DNA of 64,000 nt from Campylorhamphus procurvoides (taxonomy: Eukaryota > Chordata > Aves > Passeriformes > Dendrocolaptidae), in assembly GCA_013396655.1 (NCBI GenBank), contig WBMV01008407.1:1106583-1170582 (forward strand), written 5' to 3'. The position numbers were made by a program, and so were the translations under genes. This document shows, piece after piece, positions 38,564 to 50,500 of the stretch. The stretch's first letter is position 1, and every line of letters begins with the position of its first letter. Under the pieces are notes generated by a model. The model ran no database searches, was not told where the DNA came from, and was given only the letters and a program-made list of their open reading frames with translations.

Positions 38564-41500
38564 GCAAGTGCCCTTGTTCTCTAAGGGGAATTTAGAAATC
38601 AGGCCCTCAGGGAGCCCTGGGGTTTAAGGGCTGAAGGCAGAAAGGAGGTGAGAGGACTTCTTTCTCTCTACCTTGCCAAATAGTGTCCTAGGCTAAAATA
38701 CCTCTCTATATTGTTTGTATAACTAAGCTGTTACCCTCTGTCTGAACTACCAACCACCTTTTTACCTCTCCCCTGTGAATGCAGGGCTTCCTCACATGCC
38801 TCAGATCTGTGAGAGAATTTTGGAGGATCATTTTAACTTACTAACTTACGCAGGGATCTCTTCAACATGTGAAGTGTGCATGAAGGGGCATGAAACATTT
38901 CCCACTGCCCCCAGTTAAAGACCACTGCTACCTATAAGACAGCTTTATCATTGTTGTGCTGCTATGAATTCAAAACGTTTTCCTGAGGTTGACTGTGGAG
39001 CTTTTACATGCACCACCCTTTAGCTAGGCAGAACTTACAGCTTTGAGACAAGCACCTACCAAGTCATTCAGTCCCTGGTGCCCTCAGAGGCTACTTTACA
39101 ATTAATTTTAACTTTTGTAGTCTCCTAGTGCCAGACCACCTGCTATCAACTGAGGAGGAATGGCAGGAAAAGGGTCATCTCCCGTTGTCAGCTCAACTCA
39201 GTGATGGTTGTTAGGTGCTGACCTACCCCCAGTGAAGTCACCAAAGAGGCAGCTATATGCACCTAAACTGTCCCCCAGTGCTACCTATGGTCCATATTGA
39301 AGACCAGTGGTCTGATACTATCCTCCAGAAGTGCCCTTAACCAAGTCCCAGTCTTCCTTAGGAGTCCCCAGGCTTCCTGTGCTCCTTTTTATTTTTAGCA
39401 GCTGGATGTAGCTCAGCCCTCTCACGGCTATAGGTAAGCAATGTGAGTTAGGACAGACATGGTATGAGACAGAAAAATGTCTGATGAGCCCCAGACTCAG
39501 CCTGTCATTTCCAGACCAGTATTTGTGTCTTGGGAAGGCAACGGGCACATTAAAAACAGACAGCGCGTGTCCTGGGCTATTCAGACTCTTAACCTGTAAA
39601 CAAATGCAGTCCTTTAACTGGCAGGCACAGAAGCAGATTCCTTTCTGCTGGCAGAGATAATATCAGAAGATTTCTCCAAGCTACACTTATTTGAGTTTTC
39701 TATGATTTATAGGGATTTCTTCCTCTTTGATGTTCATTTTGCAGGTGTAACTCCTTTATTGAAAATTCCTCTGCACTCAAGAAGCCCCAAGCAAAGGTGA
39801 AGAAAATGCATAATTTGGGCCATAAAAACAGCACCACATCCAAAGAGCCCCAGCCTAAAAGGATGGAAGAGGTCTACCGAGCCCTGAAGAGTGGGCTGGA
39901 GTAAGAGCCTTTATCCTTCTTTTTGATTGAAGCTTTCTGTGATGTTTTAGAGCCTAGAGAAGCATATCGCAAGAAAAGGGATCCTTCCTCACAGGAGAGG
40001 AACATACACCTTTGAAGCCTGGATTTTAACATTTAGGATCTGAAATATTTGTATGGGAAACAGGAAGACAGGGGGCAGAATCCATTTCCATTCGCATTTC
40101 AAGTAAAGGTCCCAAAGTCTGTGATTTCAACATTAGACTTTTTTTTTTTGCCCCGTGAATTTCCTAGAGTACTATCAAAGGCTTGTATCACCTCTCAGAT
40201 AACATCCCAGATGATAACAGGGCTTTTATTAGCCAGATACAAGGTCAGTGACTGGAGGGCACCAGCCCATAAACTAAGCAGCAGATTAGCTTACTTGAAA
40301 CTGGTTCTTTAGTGTAAAAAGAACATCAAGCTCTTTTACTCAGTTAAATAAGTGGCTCCTATTTATTCCCAAAAAGGCAGCAGGGAGCTGCTTTTAAGAC
40401 AGATCAATGTAAATGAGTTTTTGTCTGTAAACACATCCAGTGAGGAAAGCCATTTGCTGGGAAGATTTTCTTTTAGGATGGTCATCCGCCAGCTCGGTAT
40501 GTGCTGCAGAGCTCATGCATCCTTCTCTGGTTTGTGTTTGCAGTGAGTATCTGGAGGTTCACCAGACAGAGCTGGATAAGTTGACTACTCAGTTAAAAGA
40601 CATGAAAAGAAACTCACGCCTGGTATGTGTCAAGCTTTGCCATTGTATAGGTGCACAGTGACATTCTTGAGGTGCTGGAGCAGCCAGGGGTTGGGAGTGG
40701 GATACAGGGAATTTGCACTGATGCTCTTCTTCCCTTCCAGCCATGATCTTGTTTGTGATTTCTGTTGACTAACAAACATTACTTTCTGGTGGTGCTGTTG
40801 TGTTGTACATTAATCACAGTTTCATGTTTTCTGTTGCAGGGTGTCCTGTATGATTTAGATAAGGTATGTTACTCCCTTTGATGCTCATTTTCCAAGGAAG
40901 CATTAGTATCCATACCATGTACACAGCTGGCATGGAAAACCTCTCTCAGACAGATCTACAAGCTATCCCATCACTGTTGAGAGAGAAGTTAACCTGGTAA
41001 TTTGCACTTTCAAAGGAAGGAGTCCCATTTGCCTTCTCTTCCCAGAGGCTCTCTTACTGGAAAGCACTTCCCCCAGCCAGCTGTGCTCAGTAACCTGGCA
41101 TCAAACGTATGCCATTAACCTTTTTCCTGAGGTCTGCTGGGTCAGACTGGCCCTGGGATGGGCACAGGGAAAGAGGCAGACCCTAGCCAGGGAAGGAAGG
41201 AGCGAGACCTCCTATTTCTGTCTGACAGCCATTAAATGCATTACCTTGTGCAACTTTGCCCAGCCAGCTCCAGGCAGATAGGGGCTGGCAAGGGCACACC
41301 AGGGTGCCTGAGTACTGGGTCAAGCTCCAGTTCATTCCTGCTTCTGCCATTTCTGAGAAAGGAAAAATTGAAAGTATTTTTCCCTGCAGGAGAATATGGG
41401 TGAAAGAAAAGGAAAGCTTTCAAAAATATCTCCTGAACAAGTCTGACTTTTTCAGTCAAAATGCCAAGCTTGGGTTTACTTTGCTAAAGATAAGAATGGA

Positions 41501-44500
41501 TTTTGAAATGCAGAACATGATAAATTTTAATACAGGATTTCAAAGTATTGAAGATATTATTTTTTAGGTTAAAAAAAGATCTGTTTTCTTTTTTTTTTTT
41601 TTTTAAATAATTGGAAAAATCTGGAGAAATCCCACCAAATAAAAACTCTTTTCTGTTTAAAAATATATATTAGATACAGAAGTCAGGGAGCTCCATTGTC
41701 ACCAGAGGCTTAACAGCAGTAGGGCGGGACAACTGATTCCAAATTCATAGTCCAGTGTGTTTTAAGGAGGAGTATCTCAGATCCATGGGGACTAGCAGAG
41801 CTAGCCTGTCAGTGTCTTACTGATTTATTTAAATGTGCATCACCCTCAGCCTTTTCCTTTCTTTCAGCAAATCAAAGCAGTCGAAAGATACATGAGAAGA
41901 CTGGAGTTCCACATTAGCAAGGTAATGAGCTGTCCTATCATCTTTCTTGTGCATCTGTTCCTATGTTATTAGGAAAACAAACCCTTGGCCTCCTGCTACC
42001 CCTCTGTGCTGGGGAGACTGCCTTGACAAAGCCTCTCCCAGATTTGGTATTTTTTCCATGATAGGCTGGTGTTCAGAGCCAAAGAAAGGGTTCCCACACA
42101 ATTTGTAGGCCCCAAGGTTCAGCCGTGCCCTGAGACACTCCTACGTGGTTTTACGTACAGAGAGAACATAGGTCAGAGACTTGCTGGGAAAAATCTATCT
42201 CACTGCATACTTATTGTTAAACTATAGGTAGAAAGTTGCATCTGAAAGTAATTTAATTCAGCAGTTATCTCTAGCATACACAGCAGCTAGTTTGGATTTA
42301 TTCCTGGATTTCACTACTAATGCTTTTGCTCCATGGTTTGAGGCCCACATCCACTTGAATACATCAGTGAGAATATTTGGTAGAGGTACTTGTGATTTAC
42401 ACTAACATGTGATTTAAACTAACAGTTTTAGATCTGGACAAAATCCACGGCATGTATTCTCTTACTTATAAACATATCTGCTAGCAATTAGTTACTTTTC
42501 TGAGCTTGACAAAGGAATGAATTATTTTTGACAGGTGAAATATCTTTTGAGAGTCATTTGAAAAGTGTTTGCACAGCTTGAAGTGCTCCAGTTATGACAA
42601 CCTATCCAAACCTTTTAATTTCGGTCTTTCTTTCTCTTGAAGACAAAAATAAAAATATAAATCATAAGGCGATAGACTAAGATTTTGTTCCTCAAGCCAC
42701 CTACTCTCTTGCTGGCAACATGAATGGCAAAAATTAGTACTTGAAGAACATTTCCATTCGAGTCCTTCCCACTCCAGCCTGCTCAGAGCTAATGGGTTCT
42801 TGGCTTATAACAAGACTGAAAAGCACCAAAACCCAAGAGGTAATGCTGGTCAGTATTACTCAAGCTTGCCGAGTACATTAGTTCACTTTCCGTAACCCAC
42901 AGCAACAGAGACAAAAGGAAACAAGCTGTGCAGCACTACAGCTTACAGGCTTGGGCAGGTGAGGAAATATCTTTCTTTCTAATGATAGGGAAGGTCTTTT
43001 TCAGCAGTACATAATCAGGGCCATAGAGATGCCTTCTGTCCTCTACCTGCTGCTGCTCTGTAGAGGAAGCAAAGTGAGGGAAATGGCTTACACAGCAGCA
43101 GATCTCACATATTTGGGGAGCAGATGAGCATGTCCTAACCACGCTCACATGGGTGGGAGCAGAGTATCAATCCTAGGCTAACACTCCACCACGATGGCAG
43201 AAGTAAATACCAAGTGACAGCTATTTATAGTAGGTGTTTTTAGCTTGCTGACTTGCAAGAGAAATAGGAGAGGGTATGACTGCGGAAATCTCTTTTTATA
43301 ACTTCAAAATGGCGAAATGCTACGTGTGCCTCCCTTTCTGTTTGCTGAACTTTATGACTTTGCAAAGCATTCTCTGTTTTGGTTAGGGTGCCTCAAGTCA
43401 AAGGCTTCAGCCACCAGGTATCCAAGATAGTCTTGTAAAAGTTGACAAAAGGCTTTGAAGTCATCAGGAAGACAAGTCCTGTTCCAAACAAATTAGCAAC
43501 AGCACTTTTTGTTAGAGCTTAAGCAGGCTTGGAAAATGGGATTTGGAACATGTCTGGATTGTCACATTAGGCTCATCTCTAGTGCAGCAACACAAAGTCA
43601 TAGACTGATGAAGCCAAGGCACTGGACACTTTCATAGAGAGAAATTCTGCTATGAAAATCCACTACTGAGCAAAAGCATCATGGGGCACATGTGATCTCT
43701 TGATGTCAGAGATAACAAAGAAAAAGGTTATTCTAGGTTAAAAAAAATATCCTGTTTTAGCAGAGATATTAGAAGCAAAAAATAGGGACAACTTCTTCTG
43801 TTCCTGTCCTTCTCCCCACCCTGATAAAATTAGGTTAGAAACCCACATTTTCTATATCTCACAAATTAAGTTTATAAAAATATATATTACTGTATATAGC
43901 TGGTAAATATGTATACACACACACACACACTTATATATATATATAGACCAGCTATACCACTGCAGACTCTTAACAAACAACTCATATGGAGTAAATGTAT
44001 ACTCCATAATTCAATGCAGGGATTAGAGGGAGAAGGGAAACCAAAGCATGAGATGTGTAAATCCAATGCCCTCTGAAGACAGATCTAGGTGAAATGTTAA
44101 AGAGTATGTGACTATGTTTTGCAAAACTTCCAGAGTGCTAATGACATATTGGGTGCCTAAGTCATGTCAAAGGCGTGTAAGATGACTAGGGAATTATGTA
44201 AATGCCTGGGGGGTTGAAGTTCTAAATACTTTCTTAATTTGACATCAGCTGTTTGTAAGCCCTTTAATGTGCTGATTCTGAGTATGGCTCCCAGTTCCTG
44301 AAGGATGGATGCAGAGAATTTGAAAAAATCACTCCTAGCTTCCAGTACTGTTTATTAGTCAAATATTTTAACAGCCTCGATCCTGACATTAGGGAAACTT
44401 GAAACACTGCTGACCCTGTTAAATGTGTCATCTACCACTTGCAGTCCCATTTGACAGTGTGGATGTTGCAGTTGCCTTTGAAAGTGCTCTTCCACTCCGA

Positions 44501-47500
44501 TATATTTGATAAGCTTGCTGCATGCCTGCCTCACCATTACGATTCTACAGAGAGCACAATTGTGCTTTTTACCAGACAGGGAGAAAGGAAGTAGAAACGC
44601 TTAAAGGCATGCAGGGCAAGCAGGTGTATTGCTCGCAGAATCTACTGTTGCTGTATTGAGATTTTGGTGGTGGAAGTTATTTTTATCTTGTGTTTCTTTC
44701 ACATAGGCTGAAACAGTATTACAGCTTCATTTCCTCAGCCCCTACATTGGTTTGGCTGAGTTTCCTTTCAATGCAAATTACTTCATTGCATTGGGTTTAT
44801 TTTACTGGGTTTTATGGGGTTTTTTTAATACACTTGCCCTGTTCCCACTAGGTGGATGAGCTTTATGAAGCCTATTGTATCCAAAAACGTCTCTGTGATG
44901 GTGCCAGCAAAATGAAGCAAGCCTTTGCAATGTCTCCCGCCAGCAAAGCAGCTCGAGAGAGTTTAACAGAAATCAACAGAAGCTACAAGGAGTACACAGA
45001 GGTACATCCTCATCAGTTTATTCTTTTCACTCTCACACTATTTGAAAGCCATGGGAACTTTGTCACTGATTTCAGGGAGACTTTCATCCAGATAGAAGAA
45101 TTAAAAGAAGAATTACTATTCATTTGTCTTCAGATGAATATCTTGTGACTTACAAAGACAGGTTACGTGGGCCCAAAAAGTTACTTGAAATAACAGTTTA
45201 TGCTCTGTGAGAGCTGGGTTATACCCAGGAACTGCAGCACAAGAACAAAAGAGTAAATTTGCCCCAAACCCACTTATACTCTGACTACCTCCTTCCTGCC
45301 TGCGGATTTAGGGATAGACTGGAAGCCACGTATATACAGACATGTTCTGCATCCTATCTGTTTTACTTGCTGTGATCAAGATGTATTTTATTAAACAGGC
45401 AGAAGATGAACAACAGGACAACAGTCTAATAGTGTTGCAAACATCCCAGCACACATGCTGGAACAACCTCTCAAATCTGAAGGAAGAACTGGAAAGGGTT
45501 TGAAAGCCAACTTCCATTGTCTTTTTTCGTAATGTGGTCCATGTTTCTTGAGAGATTAAATCATGCTGGGAGACACTCTGGCATGGAGCTGCTGCTGGCA
45601 CATGTCCTGGCTGGGGAGGACCAGGACAGTGACCACATCATGCTCCAAGAGCCACAGCTTCCCTTTACCAACAGGAGGATTAGTGTGCAGCAGCAGAAGA
45701 GCACAGTGTTGGTGCAAGCAAGTATAGCTCAGCTGCCATTTTTAGGGTTGGACCTAGCTAAACAATAAACATGGCTCTGAGATTGATTTGATTGCAAAAT
45801 ATGTTTCATTTGCATAACAGAATCTATCCTTCCAAATGGAGCTTAAAAATTGAAAAAAAGATAAGGAAAAAAAAAAAAGTGCCCAAAGAGGGTTTGTCTG
45901 ACCTCACTGTTCTCCTGTCCAACACAGAACATGTGTACCATAGAAGCAGAGCTGGAAAACCTATTGGGCGAGTTTTGCATCAAGATGAAAGGTAATTGCC
46001 TTTTCACCTTTGCTCTTTTTTCTCCTGAACAATAGCAGTTGCCGAACGCATTGGTGAGGGTATCAAGACATGCTGTGTGATGTGTATTTATGACAGGTGT
46101 GGTTTCCCCCCCACACATGGATTGCTGAGACTTCAAACCCCAAAGTTACACCCCTGTCCACTGGAAAGGATCACAGAAACAGGAACATCAAAGCTTACAG
46201 AGAGACTTTCTGATATGCTGCTTGTTTTCTGGGCTAATTACCTCCCACAAACACTCCTTCCAACAGCCAAAGCAAATCAGTTTCAAGGGCTGATGTACTT
46301 TTTGCCTCTATTTCAGTAATCCTTTAAGAAGATGACTGGGAAATTATGTGAAATTCCATGGGGCTGAAGTTCAAAATACTTTCTTAATTTGACATCAGCT
46401 GTTTCTAAGTCCTTTACTTTTGCTAATGGCTACTACTCTTATATTTGACCAAATGTAAAAAACATCAAAAAGCTGGGGGTAATTTACTTAGATAAGTCAG
46501 TGGTGTTATTCACTTTCCCATTTTATTCCTTGTCTTTATGACAGGGGACTTTATGGGTTTGAATACAATGGAATCAGTTTTACCTGAAGCCTCAGTGGAT
46601 CATCAGGTATTGCTAATGCTGTTATCCCTTTAAGACTCAATGTCTTAAAGAAGAGATTGTGAGGAGATATCTTTTTTTGGATCTTCAATCACTGGCATGA
46701 AAATAGTTCTATAAAACAAAACCAGCATCTAAATATTCATGAACTCTTAATTCTTCAGTTGAAATCTTGCCATTTAAAACATCCACAGGACTGCTGGTGG
46801 AGCTTTTGGAGCTCACAGATCTCATAGAGAGTTTTGATTCTGCCTGCCTTGTCACAGTTGTGTCCCATGGTTGCACTGCATAAGATTAAGATTAATCTTA
46901 GATTAAGTTAAAATAGCTACTCTGTGCTCTCATATTAGAAAAGACAAATGCAGCAGCTGTTGGAGTTTCTCCTAGCTCTATCCCTCAGGTTCTAAAGCCC
47001 CTAGTCTTCAGTGCTGGAAAGGCAGTCAAAAATGCATAGATGTATAGTTACAAGATGCACACATGGAAATTGAGCCAGGTGTTCCTGTACAGGAACAGCA
47101 GAACCACAGCATGGATGTGCTGAAGGAAACACAATGTCACAGAGTGTATAAAGGGAATTGCATCAGGTCAGATCCCTCAGAGCATTTGTTTACTTGCTGT
47201 AAATGCAATGCACAGTTCCTACAGCAGGACGTGTTGCAGAATGCACCACAGTGTTGCAAATGGCTGGGCTGAAGAGGTCTTGTCCCTTCTCTTTTGTATG
47301 CCCAAATCCTCCAGCAAAACTCCAGGGTAATCTTGAGGAGGTAGGTAGTGCACTTTCTTGAGGGAGCAGGGCACAAACAGCAGCTACTTCTGAACAGTTT
47401 GCATAACATAAAGAAGCCTAAATTAGAAAACAGCAAAGAGAAATGCCATATCATTAAGTATTCTCTAATTAGGGCATCTAAGATTTCTATCTAGATAGTT

Positions 47501-50500
47501 TTTCCTAGAAATAGGAATCCAATAGGGCAATCCAGCCATTGCTATTGCTGGGGCTCACAACAGCTCTGGCACAAAAGCTTGCAGATCATGCAGAGTTTCC
47601 CCCTTAAGTTATACTGCAGCATATCCAGCTAACTTTAGGATCTAATTTAAAATCAAAGCATTCCTCTCCCCAAAGCTTATCTGTTCCTAGCCATTCCAGT
47701 GAAAGTTATTTTTGTTTTGTGCCCTCTGTCACTTACACTGAAAGCAAGCCAACCTACACAGTGCTGTCAGGAAGCAGAGGAGCTACACTGTGTTTTTTTT
47801 ATGACTGATATTTAAAGAAAAAAAAGAGCCTAATAATTTTTTAAAATTAAGATAATAAACTTGCCAGCAGACTTAGATTACTGCTCAGGATTAGTCAGCC
47901 ATTACAATTAAACAGGGAAACCCAATGTGGAAATTCCTGTATGGAATCAGGTATCCTGTTTTGATGTACAGGGAAGTGCCCCTGTACCTGTAAAGTGCCA
48001 GGACAGCAGGAGGTGGAATACCCAGCGGTTTCACAATACGCTGGCCTGATACACTGGGCGCTCTGTAACAGGGAGCCCAGCACCAGCAACCAGAGTCCAT
48101 GAGTCCAGCATCCTGCACACCAGCAGAGCTGTACATGCTGCATGAACTCCAAGTGCCCCTGCCACCTTACAACAGCCACATAATGACCCTGTCCCCTAAT
48201 TACTTATGTGACACACTGGGAGCAATCTCCTGTCCCGTCTGCATTACAAACCCAGTGCTTTTACAAAGGTGTGTTATTTGAAATTGTATGATAGAGCCAT
48301 TGGTTCCTATTATTTGCTTAGTCCTCAAAAGCTGTTCAGTCACCAGAGTTGTAACCTATGAAAGTACTTATCCCGTGTTGTCAAGTCAGCATTTAGCCCC
48401 CTCTTCATCAGGCTGAAAAGATTTGGCCAGCCTTGTTGGGCCAGTCACCACTCACAGACCTTGACTCTGGACATCACCCGTATAGAGTTTTAAGATGTGT
48501 CTCCTCATCCTCCCACCCCATCCAGTGGTCAAAGAAAGGACCTTTTATTTTCCTCGGATTCTTTTGGTGATGTGTTCTAGCAGAGATCAAATTCACTTAA
48601 AAAAGTATGCCTAAGGAGAGAGAAGCAGTAGTGAAGTGCTAGTAATCTTAAATTATTTATAAACAGTAAATAAATGAGAAAGGAATTGGTAATATGAACT
48701 CTGTACAAGGGCCTCTCTGTTCTGCTAAACAGTAAGATGAGCAAAGAAAATTCTTTTCTGGTCAAAGAAATGGAAGAGGCAGATAAGCAGATCACAGGGA
48801 CAGTCCATGATTGCATGCAGGGATCTAGTTACTCCTCCTACAGTCCAGCTAGCAAGACTAATTTATTCCCCAAAATAAAGACAACACTAGGGTTCTTCTT
48901 ACTTGCCTTGGTTTTAACACACCCATGTATGTTCACTCATGACATATAAGGATAAAAGCAGCCCAAAACTCCTGGTAGCTTTGTTTTCATTCCTTTGTCT
49001 ACCACAGACTTTGTATGTGTCCTCAAGACGATTTCTTTGGGCACTGAAACACTAAGGGCATAGATTTAGGTTCACACAGGCAAAGCTGGGTCAATTTTTA
49101 TGCCAAAACAAGTGCTATAGCTACCTACTGAGGAGATCTGTGGGAAAAGAGAGGTTCCCTTCATGGGAAAAACAGCTAGCTGAATCCTGTAGAAGAGCAG
49201 GTCAGCAGGCCAGGAGAGGAATGGTAACTTCCATAGGATTTCAGCATGGTCCCTCAGGAAACTTTTATTTCACATGCATGGTGCCAATATAGAAATAGAA
49301 TCACCATGTTCTACCTTAAAAAAAAACCAAACAAAAACCCAAAAGCAGTCATATCTCACAAGTGCTTTGCTGTGCTACTTCTCCCACTATGTGGAAGAAT
49401 GGGATAAATCTCCTATTACGGATGTCAGTCATGTTTTGTGATGCACTTACTATTGAAAGCTATTATGGGAATGATAATGTTATGAAAATGCCAAGCAGGA
49501 GGAGCCCCTCTCACTTGCTGTGTCTCTATGAAGATGAGCTAAAAGGGAATCTGTGTTGAAGTGCATAACTCGGTCGGATTAGTGTTAAGCAGCTCGCCTA
49601 CATCTCATGATAGTAAGAGCTTTGAGCTGAGTTTCTGAAGGCAGATGACATCAGGAAACTGTTCTTTTTCTATAATTATTATATAAAAGGAAACTTTGAG
49701 CTCTTGCAGGGAAAAAAAAGTGGAAAGTATAAATCTTTCACATGCAAGAAACCACAGCCCAATGAATTTTATACAAATAAAAAAGAAAATAGAAAATTAG
49801 AGATGGGAGTTGTCTTGGTTTGGAGGATGTGAAGGCGGCAATAAGAGGGGGGATATAAACACCAGCTCTGGGGCTACAGGGTGCAGTTGCCCTCTTCTGT
49901 CCAACTATGGCAGTGGTGGCCCTGTACACCCCACTGCACCCCACTCCTGGGTACAGCTGCGCTTGGCAGCCCAGCTCCCCCACCCCACAGTCTCTCTGTC
50001 TTTCCTTCTCAGGTCTGGCTGGCTTTGCTCGGCTCTGCCCTGGAGATCAATATGAGGTACGTCTGCTTTGGTTTATGATTGCTTTCTACATTGTGAAACC
50101 TTTTACATGTGAACCTTTTCACATCAGCACACCAAGTAACAGCTATTATTTTTCACGTATGTGCTCTGAAAAACCTTGCAGTTCTCTGTGTGTCTGTCTT
50201 TGTCAGGGCATCTGTCTGAAGAACTGGAAATCATATTCAGAGCACTGGGTGATGGCTATCCAAAGAACTACAAATTATTTTTTTTTACAATGTTTAAAAA
50301 TGGGTTTTTTGGGACAAGCATTTCTAATTCACTGGTAAAAAAGCATATGCCCCATCTCATGCATGTAGAGCAAATTGAACACATTATTGCAAGCTTCCTT
50401 TACTGTGTGCTTAGTCTCCACTTCATCATAAAGCAGCATAGCAGAAGGACACTGAATAACCATTTCTTGAGACTCAGATGTTACCTGCTGTAAGGATATA

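Larger units (their letters stand above)
41922..44851 (+). other. RIPOR2 intron 6
   Basis: GTAATG to cccactag. It contains an (AC)8(TA)7 compound microsatellite and the first copy of a ~95-bp direct repeat (44180-44275). No exon is supported. Confidence 0.88.

Noticed and set aside
38564..38568. Alternative GT donor five bases downstream in exon 2
   Set aside because: Using GT at 38569 would add five bases and shift the frame of every following exon, whereas the GC donor keeps the conserved RCNSF junction.
49811..50012. Possible LTR start (tgtcttggtttgga) before exon 9
   Set aside because: Only a dozen bases resemble songbird LTR ends; no terminal CA, target-site duplication or poly(A) signal could be defined, and the segment runs into a normal splice acceptor.
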